Shown here one piece after another: positions 54,629 to 64,000 of a DNA stretch of 64,000 nucleotides. How positions within the stretch are numbered: the stretch's first letter is position 1; each line of letters starts with the position of its first letter. A program made the translations under genes and the position numbers. The DNA is taken from assembly GCA_947646735.1 (NCBI GenBank), contig CANTFK010000990.1:620001-684000 (forward strand), written 5' to 3'. The notes beneath the pieces were generated by a model that was not told where the DNA came from, ran no database searches, and saw only the letters and a list, made by a program, of their open reading frames with translations. Source of the stretch: Peronospora farinosa (Eukaryota > Oomycota > Peronosporomycetes > Peronosporales > Peronosporaceae).

Positions 54629-55035
54629 TGCATAAATAAAGGGAATCGCTATTTCCACACCATAACTTTGTCACGTTTTGACTATTTCCACCACACCATG
54701 AATTTTGTTAAATTACAAAAAACATTACTACACCACCACACCACCACACCAGCCTCTGTACTTATTGTGTTGAAACATTGCTGATGCGCTTTCTGGAAAT
54801 TTAGAGCCTGACTATTGCGAAATACAAGCGCAACTTGAGACCTCGTGTGCTGAAATGCATTGGGGTGCGTTCTGGTCTCTTGGTTTCTAATAGCGTTTAC
54901 TTACGAGCGTTTCTAAATAATTTTTTGCTAAACAAGATGTACTTTATGTAACAAATTATGGCGTTTGTCACTGATACCGAACATGTTTGACATTTAGCCG
55001 CAATCAATCTGTTGCACTGAAATTGCTAGTGATAT
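54629..55035. other. AT-rich spacer with ACCACACC repeats
   Basis: A short CCACACCA-type repeat lies at about 54730-54755. No gene is seen. Confidence 0.4.
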
Positions 55036-55220
55036 TGTAACGGATTTACACGACGGTTGGAGAATCATACCGAAAGTACATTAAGGTTCAAGTTTCTATA
55101 ATGCATATAATGTATTTTTAATACCGATCCTTTTAAAGTGGGGTATGATAAATGAGTGATATTAAAACTGCCTCCAAGTGCAAATATTTATTTCTATTTG
55201 TTTAATCCTGCGATGTAGCT
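55036..55220 (+). repeat. Partial Gypsy-A type LTR
   Basis: Starts TGTAACGGATTTACACGACG and keeps the ATGCATATAATGTATTTTTAA block (shortened) seen at the start of the family LTR. Only the first about 180 bp remain. Confidence 0.6.
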
Positions 55221-56220
55221 CATTACATCACCTTATTCCTTAGACAGCACTTAACAATCGTGAGTGCTAACTATCGGAACCGTAACGCTCACAAATAAAC
55301 CAAGCGATATCCGAACACACGACTCTCAATACTACAGCACCCCCAAGCACCATCAGCGGGAGCTGCAACCATCCACGTAATGGACCAAAAATTCCTTCCT
55401 TAAACTATCTATGAATTTTTTGGAGCTCGCGCTCCGGACTCACTTGAAACGATGCAGGACTGCTTCCGGCGTATCCGTGGTCTGTGCGTAAAGAGTCTTA
55501 AAGGAATATCATACGACGCTTTGCGACCTTCATGGTGTGCAATTTATTAGACGTTGATCGAATGCTTGAGGTTAGAAGTTGCTTCCCACAGTGACTTTCC
55601 GATCGCGAAAACATTTGCGCCGATCACATAGTCGGCGCGCTACGCAATAAGGTATGTGAAAATGCTTGAAATGGAAACCGACTATGCTGTCAACGAAAGA
55701 TGCCACTCTTGCGACTCGATGCCATGTCGAACGCTTGACCAATGGCAGTGACACACCGCCAAGTTTTCACTTAGCGAACGAACTCGAGCTTGGATTGTGT
55801 GTTATGAGCGCAGTCGGAGCGAACCGAATACTGCTGATATTCGTGGTGCGCCTTGCTGGCATCACCACTCACGACAGCGGAGTTAAAATCCGCCAACATT
55901 TCAGCGTTGGGTGGCGGCACGCTCGCCTTCCTGTCCTGCTGCGCAGATCTTGTTCTCGTGGACGTGGTTAAAACATTCACCACGATGTTGTCGTTCTCGA
56001 AATTCTTCTCATTTTTACCGGCGTGTATCGTTTCACCGTTCTCTTTCACCACGAGATGACCAAACTCCATGGATTCACATGCCCGAACGAAGTATGAAAC
56101 TTCGGGAAGGAGCGAGGATTGCGGCTCCTACGTAATCTGCTCAGGTGGGAGCCCATGCCATCGTATATTATACTTGCGCGCAGCTGGATTTGCGCGCTTT
56201 TCATAAACCGTCGTTGTACG
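55221..56220. other. Unassigned sequence
   Basis: A 101-codon plus frame (55666-55971) and a 99-codon minus frame (55771-56070) overlap. Neither has a recognised domain. Possibly degraded Gypsy spacer. Confidence 0.3.
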
Positions 56221-56452
56221 TCAGTGGCTGTTGCCTCGAGATCAAGTCGAAGCAATTGACCCATTCTTTGTAGGACGTCGCAAGGCGGGTCATGTGAGTG
56301 AGAGTATCTCACCACATTCGAGTCCAACCTTCTGCGTGAAGAAGGCTACGGGATGCCAGTGATTTCGCAATCGGTTGTGCCCTCATGCAATTTTATGATG
56401 AGGGCCTTGAACGCTTAGGACAGATGCGCTGGATTGTGAATCGTTTGGTGGG
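56221..56452 (+). pseudogene. Deleted Gypsy pol fragment
   Basis: QWLLPRDQVEAID and SPHSSPTFCVKKATG come from the RT start. They are followed directly by ASDFAIGCALMQF from RNase H, then by the chromodomain start RWIVNRLVG. Two large internal deletions therefore joined three distant pol segments within 230 bp. Confidence 0.75.
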
Positions 56453-56493
56453 GTCTACGTGACCCACCATGCGATCCACAATCCAGCGCATCT
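56422..56493. repeat. 31-bp-arm inverted repeat (hairpin)
   Basis: Arms 56422-56452 and 56463-56493 match at about 27 of 31 positions (AGATGCGCTGGATTGTG at both ends), with a 10-base loop. Each arm encodes a chromodomain start (RWIV-R-VG) on opposite strands. Confidence 0.8.
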
Positions 56494-58828
56494 AGTCTTC
56501 CGAGTTTACAAGCGGTGGAGGGCTTTTGCGATGGTAATACTAGCGTCCTGGTTCAGCTAGAAGATGAGGCTATTCTTGGATGTACTGCACAGGCGAAGAA
56601 GACCGCGAATGAGATCCAACAGTCGAACTATGAAATGCTAAAACTGGTGAGGCACTCGAACACCAGATTTGTGGTCGTGCATAGATGGAAACGCAGCCAC
56701 GTCCGGTGACATGGGCGCGTCGGGCATGGCGGGAAGGCGGTCGACCTACGAACCTCTGAATCCGGCATCGAAACCGATTCGTGAATCGTAGCCGGCGATA
56801 TTCCTTTAGCCGCCCCACGTAGAATGTCGGATGTAGACGCAGCGTGAGGATATATTCAATGTGTAGGCGTCGCCGATCGCCTTAAGAACATTTCAAAGTC
56901 CGATAAAGCGTGACGCGAATTTAATCGCGCATATGGTGGTAGCTTCAGATCCCTTAGCCTTCGGTAGACAATAACACACGGTCATTTTCTCTTATAGTTG
57001 TTAGGTTTTTTCGTGATATTTGTCTGCATTTTTGTGTTCGTCCACTGTAGACTAATGTGAATCGCGCAGAAATTAAATGAAGCTTGACGTTGGAGTATAA
57101 GCATTGACAAAGCCATGTTATTAGTTGGTCGCGCCGACTCAATCGGCGCGTAGATGGCAGTAAGCAAACACTTAGCCAAAAACGGGTCAATCAGTGTCTG
57201 CGCAGTCTATCGAGCTAGCGAGGACGCGACGCCACAGGGCGTTAGAACAGCAGACTTTGCCGTGGATCGGGTGACTCCATTTGCGCTCCTAATACCGTGA
57301 GATACACTTAATCGTTGTTTATTACCTTACTTGACGCGTGTACAGCACTGTTGAGTGAAAAATCAGTATTTGGTAAGAATGCACTCCGGCTCGTGAAAAA
57401 GGTCGGATAACTTCGAAAAGAACAATTCGAGGACTCTGTTTACACACTCGGTTTGCCCATCCGTTTCCAAATGGGCCGTTGTCGATATCTGCAGCTTCGT
57501 CCCGAAAAGATCGAACAGTGACGTCCAATGCGAATGCGAATCGCATATCACAATCCGAAACAATGTTTTCTGGAAATACTTGATGAGAACACACTCTGTC
57601 AATGAAGTGCACCGCGGTCTCTACCGCGATAACCGTAGCGTGAACAGGCTCCAGATGTGTCATCTTGTTAAATCTTTCGACAAAAATTAGGATACCCGTT
57701 CTACCTAAAAAATTAGGCGCGATCCCGACGATGAAGTCCATCGAAACTGAACGCCAAGACTCAGCTGCATTCGGTAACGGTCGAAGGGGATCCTTCGACG
57801 AGGGACATGGCTTTACAAGTTGGAGAGGTTCGCACATACGATTACACTTTCGCAAACACTTGTACATGCGGGGCCAGAAGAAGTCACGAGACATAAAAGC
57901 GAAAGTCTTTTTGCGTCCTAAATGACCGTCAGCAAGGGCATTGTGATACTCGTGAATGATCCGAGCCCGCAAATATATGTTATTGGCGATCACCGTGCGA
58001 GAATCGTCAATACGATCGATGCTATACAGAAGCAAATCGCCGTCTAAACTGTATAGATGCATATGATCGCGCTTGGTTCGTGATAAAGGTCCCAGTGTAA
58101 CATCGCTGGGAGCGCGCAGATTATCGCTAATGTCCGCATATCCTGAATCGTTCTTGTACGATGCGACTATCTCGTCAAATAAACACAGCTCTGTGTGACC
58201 CGAGTTATAGTCAGCGATACACACACCGCACATCGATCATCATCATCTTCGTTATCAGTTGCTTGAAGACTCAGCGCAGTTTGAGGATCGTAGTAGGGAC
58301 GTCGGGAAAGAGCTTCGACAAGAATTTTAGTCTTGCCCGGCTTGTGGTGCACGAAAAAGTTGTACTTGGAACAGAAAAAATCCACCATACCATCCGTTGG
58401 GACAGGTGCAAACTCTTCATTGCTGTGCGCAGCGATGCATGATCGGTATACAAAGATAACCCACCTCATCAAGTTATGTGTTCACCAAGCAAGTGCACGC
58501 GAAACTTGATGAGTGCGTAGCGCATCGCTAACAACCCCTTGTCATGAATGGTTCTTTTACACCGGCTTCATCTGTCGTGACTGATAATTCACGACTCTTT
58601 CACGGCCCTCATCATCAAATCGCATGAGGACACAAAGGATTGCTAATTCACTGGCATAGCATATTATGTGGAACGGCTTGGAGTCGTCCGGTAGGACTAG
58701 CACTGGTGCTGACGCCAGGCTCTTCTTCACTACATCGAAGGCCAATTGATGCTCGGGACGCCATAAGCCCGTGGCTTATTTCTTTATAAGTGACGATAAA
58801 GGCTATATAGAACCGGCGTAGCTCTTAG
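56463..58828 (-). pseudogene. Gypsy-E pol remnant (RT end to chromodomain start)
   Basis: Minus strand: LAFDVVKKSLASAPVLVLPD and MYTDHASLRTAMKSLHLSQR (RNase H), then zinc region and integrase core, with SMDFIVGIAPNFLGRTG, IVSDCDMRFAF and a decayed C-terminus (FYVGRLKEYRR). It is more divergent from Gypsy-B/D than they are from each other and has many indels and stops. Its right edge abuts the truncated end of Gypsy-D pol at about 58828. Confidence 0.82.
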
Positions 58829-61800
58829 CTCAAGATCGTGCGGATGCTGCGACTGAGGCTGCTGAGCGGACTCGACGTGAGCAGCTGGTACTGGTTGAGC
58901 GCCTACATCAACTTGAGACGACTGCGTTCGGAGGAGCCCAGAAGATCGAGTCTGCACGCGTTCGGGCAGGACTTGGTCCCGGTCGTCGTCAACGTCGTCG
59001 TCAAGGGATGACGGATTTCGAGCCGGCACAGAAGAGCGGGGAAGATTCGAAGGGAGATCCGCCGGCAGGTAAGCCTTGAGGCGCCCGACGTAGAACGTCG
59101 GGTGCAAACGCATAGATGTAGGTATGTCTAGCGTGTAAGCATCACCATGCACCTTAACAACCCAAAATGGGCCAATATATCTTGGCACTAACTTATTAGC
59201 GGCCAAATTCGTCACTGAGGTGTTTGGTAATCCACTTGTTGATAACAATACTCTGTCACCTTCTTGAAATGTCAACATATTCTTTCGACCTCTTTTGTCT
59301 GCATTCTCCTTTTGCTTGTCGACTGCCTCTTGTAATGCATCACGCACAAAACGCGTGATTCCTTGTCGTAATAGTAGAAAATCGGTTACTGCAGCCGAAC
59401 TTACAGGTGACGTATGTTCTTTTAGAGCAAAATTGGCAACGGAAGACGCGATGGAAAGCATCGCGTCAGGAGTCGATATGCCGTTGGCCACAAAATTACC
59501 AGTAGTAGGTGCATTGGCAGCAACCTTATGCGCATCGTAATCAATCATCAATAGTTTCGGCGCAATTTCATCCGTAGATACTCCCCCACCAAGCTTGGAG
59601 ACAGGGTGCTCTGAAGCTGAGAGAGCAAGTAGCGCCGGAACGCGAGGATGCCTCGCGTTGTTAACGAAAAAGGGCGTCAACCCGGTTGACGCATGGACAG
59701 CATTGTTGATTGCAAACTCTGCAAGTGGAAGAAACGAACTCCATGACGAGAACGATGTTGCATAACTGCGCAAGAAATCTTCGAGCACTCTGTTCACACG
59801 CTCCGTTTGCCCATCCGTCTCTGGATGGGCCGCCGTAGACATAAGCAACCGCGTGCCTAATAGCTGGAATAATTCGGCCCAGAAAGCCGAAGTGAAACGC
59901 GGGTCATGGTCCGAAACAATAGATTCTGGCAAGCCGTGATGCCTGAAGATAAGATCAATGAAGATCTTTGCTGTCGTCTCCGCCGTAATGTTGGCGGAGA
60001 CCGGAGCAAAATGCACCATTTTGCTGAATCGATCCACTAACACCAATACGACCATGTGTTTCTGTTCATCCGGTGGAAGTCCAAAGATAAAATCCATGCT
60101 GACCGAGCGCCAGGCTTCCGTAGCAATCGGAAGCGGACGCAATGGGGCTTGTGAAGACGGCGCGGGCTTCACACGCTGGCAGGTTTCACAGGAGCGCACC
60201 CATTTCTGGATGTACTTATACATTCGCGGCCAGAAAAATACGCGAGAAATAGCTGCAAACGTCTTCTCGCGACCCAGGTGTCCGCCAGCTGGGCTGTCGT
60301 GAAATTCATGAACCAATCGGGCTCGAAGGTCGTCATCAGCAGGGATGACGACACGCGGTGAATCAAAGACGTCCATCGTGTACGTCAGCAACGGACCGTC
60401 AAGCGCGTAACGCTTGATGTTGTCGCGTGTTGGTTTCGTCAACTTCGCGAGTAATGTTTCGCTCGGGTCCCTGAGATAGTTGATGATTCCTGCATAGAAG
60501 GAATCATTCGCGTAGGATTCAGCGATCTGAGTTCGGATCGACAGCACGGGGGTCGAAATCATCGCATTAAGCCCCAGCTCAATACAACACGCACATACAT
60601 CATCGTCGTCATCAACATACTCCGTTTGATGACCCATATCGCGCCGAGGATCGTAATCAGGACGACGAGAAAGCGCGTCAGCGAGAATGTTATTCTTGCC
60701 AGGCTTGTAATGCACCACAAAATTATACTCGGCAAAAAATGACAACCACCGTGCCATACGCTGGGACAAGTGAGGACTCTTGACGGCGGTACGCAATGAT
60801 GCGTGATCTGTGTAGATAGAAAACATCTTTTCGCCGAGCAAATATACTCTAAACTTGATTAGCGCGTAGCGCATAGCCAAAAGTTCCTTGTCGTGTACCG
60901 GATAATTTTTCTCGGCAGGTTTCATCTGTCGTGATTGAAAACTCACGACGCGCTCTCGACCCTCGTCATCAAATTGCATGAGGGCACATCCTATAGCGAA
61001 ATTGCTCGCGTCACATACGACGTGGAATGGCTTAGAGTCATCAGGTAACATCAGCACCGGTGCCTCGGACAAGCTCTTCTTTACGGAGTCGAAGGCAGAT
61101 TGATGTTCTGCCGTCCATAACCATACTGCATCTTTCTTGAGCAAAGTCGATAATGGCTGAATTAGCTCAGCATAGTTCTTCGTATACTTATGCAAGTAAT
61201 TCGCCAGACCGAGCCATTGACGTAATTCAGTTTGGTTCCTGGGCGTTGGCCAGGAACAGATCGATGAGATCTTCTCAGGATCAGCGCGGACACCTTCCTT
61301 GCTGACGTAGCAACCGAGTACTGGAATCTCGGGAGCGCAGAAGACACATTTCTTCAAATTCGCATACAATTTATTCTCGCGCATAACTTGAAACACCTGC
61401 TTCAAGTGTCGAAGGTGTACCTCCGTAGCGCTGAGCTTTTGCTCAGCGCGGCTGTGAACGAAAATGTCGTCAAAGTAGCTCGGTGCAAAGTCGCGAAGTG
61501 GGCGAAGTACTTGTGTCACCATCCGATTGAACGTAGCTGGAGCATTCTTAAGGCCTTGTGGCATGACTAGCCACTCCCAAAGCATCCCGCTTGGGGTGCT
61601 GACCGCAGTGAACGGAATGTCACTGTCCCTCATGAGGATCTGATAGAAACCGTCTGTCAGATCTATGGCGCTGTAGATCTCGCTCCCGGACATGGTATTC
61701 AATACCATGTCTATTCGAGGAATAGGCGTTTGAGCCGGGATCGTGGCGTCTTTCAGCTTGTTGCAGGCGTGCACAATGCGCCAACCGCCGGTGGCTTTCT

Positions 61801-62704
61801 TCACACAGAAAGTCGGACTCGAATGTGGCGAGATACTCTCGCGGACATGGTCAGCCTTACGGCGACCCTCGAAAATTTCATCAATAGCGATGACTTGATC
61901 GCGCGGTAACTGCCACTGCCGTTTCACGCGATACTTCGATTCTGGCACGAGTTCTATCTCGTGCCGCACACCACGATCCGCCGGAAGCTCAGCTGGAATT
62001 TTCTCCGGGAAAATATCGGCGTACTCACGGGCGATATCGTATACAGGGTTGCCCGAAGCACGAAGAGCATCCCAAGACTGTGCCGCGAAGCGTTCTTCGC
62101 GCGCTGATTTAGGCTCGGCGCTCGGGCGGGCATCCATAACTTCTTCACTGGCTGCTTCGGTGGCTGAAACGATGCACACTTGCTTGATGTCGCCGGCCTT
62201 GAGGTCATGAAGGAAGTCTTCCCATGCAAGGTCTGACATAGATGTGATTTCTGCAGCAGTGCACGGTTGGATCGCTACCTCAATGTAGCGGCCACGATGT
62301 GGAGATCCCTTCACATATTCAAGCGCGAATACGGATTCCATCACTACGGAATCATCTGCATCAGCATACTGACGTGAATTACATCGTCTCGGTAATCGGC
62401 GTGCTCCTTTCTTGCGTTTTCTCTTGCGTCTCGAGCCCCTGCTCGAGATTGGCACGTCGCTATCACAAAAGGATGATGTACCCCCCCCCTCTAGACGTGG
62501 GAGCTCTGTCTTCACCACTTCGGTCTCATGCGATTCCATAGTCCGTATACTTTCGTCAACTAAAGGCGGGAGCTCGTCTTCGACCGCCTCACTTGTTTGC
62601 GGAAGCCCCTGCTTGACCGCCTCGATATTGATCGGGAGCTTCCGCTCGTCCGATGTGCTTGTATGCGGGAGCCCCTGTTCGATCTCTTCGTTCTGTGGCT
62701 CCAT
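58784..62704 (-). CDS. pol: Gypsy-D pol: spacer, RT, RNase H, integrase (truncated)
   Basis: A single open frame of 1306 codons. It runs from the protease-RT spacer (SDERKLPINIEAVKQGLP) through RT (STPSGMLWEWLVMPQGLKN; catalytic SYFDDIFVHS at about residue 410), RNase H (DASNFAIG, DKELLAMRYAL, TDHASLRTAV), the integrase zinc finger (ending CETCQRVK), the DDE core (SMDFIFGLP, IVSDHDPRF, GQTERVNRVLED) and the integrase tail (RLHPTFYVGRLK). The last about 15 codons (from about 58828) read into Gypsy-E, so the chromodomain and 3' LTR are missing. Upstream, a nonsense codon at about 62755 (SS, stop, HRESDG, where Gypsy-B has SSQHKESDG) cuts it from the protease. RT motifs look intact, and it gives the reference order for reading Gypsy-B. 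Confidence 0.92.
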   Translation of the reverse strand: MEPQNEEIEQGLPHTSTSDERKLPINIEAVKQGLPQTSEAVEDELPPLVDESIRTMESHETEVVKTELPRLEGGGTSSFCDSDVPISSRGSRRKRKRKKGARRLPRRCNSRQYADADDSVVMESVFALEYVKGSPHRGRYIEVAIQPCTAAEITSMSDLAWEDFLHDLKAGDIKQVCIVSATEAASEEVMDARPSAEPKSAREERFAAQSWDALRASGNPVYDIAREYADIFPEKIPAELPADRGVRHEIELVPESKYRVKRQWQLPRDQVIAIDEIFEGRRKADHVRESISPHSSPTFCVKKATGGWRIVHACNKLKDATIPAQTPIPRIDMVLNTMSGSEIYSAIDLTDGFYQILMRDSDIPFTAVSTPSGMLWEWLVMPQGLKNAPATFNRMVTQVLRPLRDFAPSYFDDIFVHSRAEQKLSATEVHLRHLKQVFQVMRENKLYANLKKCVFCAPEIPVLGCYVSKEGVRADPEKISSICSWPTPRNQTELRQWLGLANYLHKYTKNYAELIQPLSTLLKKDAVWLWTAEHQSAFDSVKKSLSEAPVLMLPDDSKPFHVVCDASNFAIGCALMQFDDEGRERVVSFQSRQMKPAEKNYPVHDKELLAMRYALIKFRVYLLGEKMFSIYTDHASLRTAVKSPHLSQRMARWLSFFAEYNFVVHYKPGKNNILADALSRRPDYDPRRDMGHQTEYVDDDDDVCACCIELGLNAMISTPVLSIRTQIAESYANDSFYAGIINYLRDPSETLLAKLTKPTRDNIKRYALDGPLLTYTMDVFDSPRVVIPADDDLRARLVHEFHDSPAGGHLGREKTFAAISRVFFWPRMYKYIQKWVRSCETCQRVKPAPSSQAPLRPLPIATEAWRSVSMDFIFGLPPDEQKHMVVLVLVDRFSKMVHFAPVSANITAETTAKIFIDLIFRHHGLPESIVSDHDPRFTSAFWAELFQLLGTRLLMSTAAHPETDGQTERVNRVLEDFLRSYATSFSSWSSFLPLAEFAINNAVHASTGLTPFFVNNARHPRVPALLALSASEHPVSKLGGGVSTDEIAPKLLMIDYDAHKVAANAPTTGNFVANGISTPDAMLSIASSVANFALKEHTSPVSSAAVTDFLLLRQGITRFVRDALQEAVDKQKENADKRGRKNMLTFQEGDRVLLSTSGLPNTSVTNLAANKLVPRYIGPFWVVKVHGDAYTLDIPTSMRLHPTFYVGRLKAYLPADLPSNLPRSSVPARNPSSLDDDVDDDRDQVLPERVQTRSSGLLRTQSSQVDVGAQPVPAAHVESAQQPQSQHPHDLELRATPVLYSLYRHL

Positions 62705-62752
62705 CAGTGTAACGGAACATACTGCACACAGTGGTCCATCACTCTCTCTGTG

Positions 62753-63264
62753 TTAACTACTAGTCGTGGCGAGTTCGTTCACGACCCTGACGTGAGGCCA
62801 ATCGGATGAAGCGACCAACAAATGAGTAAACGCTTCACTGACGTCATAACCTCTTCGTCGTTTGACGGACCGAGATAGCCAATCTATCTTCGGCTGATAC
62901 CGTGACAGCCACGGTATCCCAAGTATGCAATCAAATGCATAGTTCATCTCGTACACCAAAAATTCGTCGTTTCTCTGGAAACCGTCGATAGTGTACGGTA
63001 AACCACTGTTTTACGCGGAACACGTTTTGGTTGTCCATCGGCAAGTTTGACAACGATGTCACCTGGGCCTTCTCGAACCGTGAAAGTCGACGGGAGAAGA
63101 GACAAACAGGATGCATGAAAAGAGTTGTTGGAAGCGCCAGAATCCAACAACGCTTGGAGTGGTCTCTTCACTCCAGCGACGATGAGACTGATAAAAATCA
63201 GTATGCAAGAGGGCGTCATGCCCTCTGGCATACCAAAAATAAAGACTTGGACTTGTGAAGCCAT
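62753..63264 (-). pseudogene. Gypsy-D gag-protease remnant
   Basis: MASQVQVFIFGMPEGM from the gag capsid is fused by an internal deletion to the protease IVAGVKRPLQALLDSGASNN. The end of gag, the zinc knuckle and the frameshift site are lost. One more frame change near 63005 precedes the segment YEMNYAFDCILGIPWLSRYQ. Confidence 0.82.
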
Positions 63265-63309
63265 GTCAATTGGCTGCGTGGTAATGCACGAAGCAAGACG
63301 ACGTGTCTT

Positions 63310-63654
63310 CTACACGTAGTCACGCATCGACAGCTTGCCCTGTCGAAGGGAGAAGAAATCTGCACGAAAGCGAGATTCATCTTGAGGAGGCTCGAAAGCC
63401 AGTCGTAAGTCACTCTGGATATCGTCCAGCGTAGGGAACGCCGACTCATCTACGACGAGCTTTCCGAGAGCCCATTCCTTGGCTTTGCCAACAAGTCGAA
63501 ACAGCAGGAAATTGACCTTGGCCTTCGTAGCGTCCATTAATCTTAACACTATTGCGATATCCACCTCGCGAAACCAGCGATTAAGGGGGAGACGATCCGG
63601 ACCATCACCGAAGTACGTTGACGTCTCCATCTTGATAGCGTCATGTTGCGAAGT
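63310..63654 (-). pseudogene. Gypsy-D gag fragment
   Basis: [20 protein letters not shown] to [12 protein letters not shown], ending in a TAG also present in Gypsy-F (48721) but not in Gypsy-B (CAG). At about 63655 it is cut by a Gypsy-A segment. Confidence 0.85.
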
Positions 63655-64000
63655 ACTTGTGCAAGTAATTGGCAAGGCCAATCCATTTACGCAAGTCCTT
63701 CTGAGACTGTGGAACAGGCCAATCGACTTTGGCTTTGACCTTAGCGGGATCCGCTCTGAGTTATCGCTTCACAATGAAGCACCCTAAAAAGAATTTCTTC
63801 AGCCCCGAAGATGCACTTAGATGCATTAGCATATAGTTTATTAGTGCGCATGCACTCGAGCACAGCTCGTAAATGAACAATATGGTTCTCAATATCTGAC
63901 CGCCCATTTTCAGCTTGACTATGGACAAAAATGTCATCAAAGTACGTTTGTGCATAACTTTGATGGGGTCGAAATAATTGCTTCACCAAACAGTTAAACG
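63655..64000 (-). pseudogene. Gypsy-A RT segment, duplicate of 44020-44361
   Basis: Reads the same, base for base as far as I could compare, as about 44022-44361. It includes the same frame-disrupting positions and the same internal frame (MVKQLFRPHQSYAQTYFDDI). It runs off the window end. Confidence 0.85.

Noticed and set aside
1..64000. tRNA or rRNA genes
   Set aside because: No cloverleaf A/B-box pair or rRNA-like block was seen on reading. The initiator tRNA-like pieces at 12580 and 35226-35364 are primer-binding sites.

Overview
This window looks like a gene-sparse, repeat-rich piece of an oomycete genome (Peronosporales: Phytophthora or downy-mildew type). The grounds are a tight island of short-intron eukaryotic genes, an FYVE/formin fusion with WASHC3-like repeats of the kind I associate with oomycetes, an oomycete-style initiator/flanking element just upstream of the SHMT start, and dense Gypsy, Copia and Helitron debris. 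The assignment comes from family recognition only; no search was run.

Layout. 1-5.6 kb: old Gypsy remnants (integrase tail plus chromodomain, a decayed minus-strand gag-like ORF, a minisatellite, and gag plus LTR of family Gypsy-A). 5.6-20.7 kb: a nested, rearranged retrotransposon cluster. Its two ends carry the two halves of one Gypsy element (Gypsy-B: 6575-9783 and 14422-18790) and the two halves of one Copia element (Copia-1: 9784-12827 and 18791-20685). Flipping 9784-18790 once rebuilds both elements. It also brings together two 320-bp LTRs flanked by the same 5-bp target-site duplication (tatga at 6570-6574, tcata at 14417-14421), which sits inside a third element, Copia-2.

20.7-34.5 kb: the only island of apparently functional host genes, all on the plus strand. 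In order: a coiled-coil RING/U-box protein; MCM8 (five exons, intron borders deduced here); a two-exon FYVE-zinc ribbon-WASHC3-like-FH2 formin with tandem C-terminal repeats; a family-16 type methyltransferase; and a mitochondrial-type serine hydroxymethyltransferase.

34.5-49.2 kb: two internally deleted Copia elements meeting head to head at a palindromic LTR junction, decayed Copia pieces, a nearly complete but dead Gypsy-A element on the minus strand (40113-47610), and a Gypsy-B type LTR plus gag (Gypsy-F). 49.2-54.6 kb: a decayed Helitron (repeat-rich N-terminus, HUH/Y2 Rep, PIF1-like helicase, two consecutive hairpin-CTAG ends). 54.6-64 kb: Gypsy-E fragments and Gypsy-D, which keeps one uninterrupted 1306-codon pol frame but has lost its chromodomain end. 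The window ends in a 340-bp piece that reads as identical to part of Gypsy-A.

The host genes show no shared pathway. Their roles are ubiquitin ligation, DNA repair helicase, actin/membrane scaffold, protein methylation and one-carbon metabolism. The most informative biology is in the mobile elements: the inversion, a probable -1 frameshift site between gag and pol, Copia primer-binding sites that contain the gag start codon, and long antisense frames in the 3' regions of both Gypsy families.
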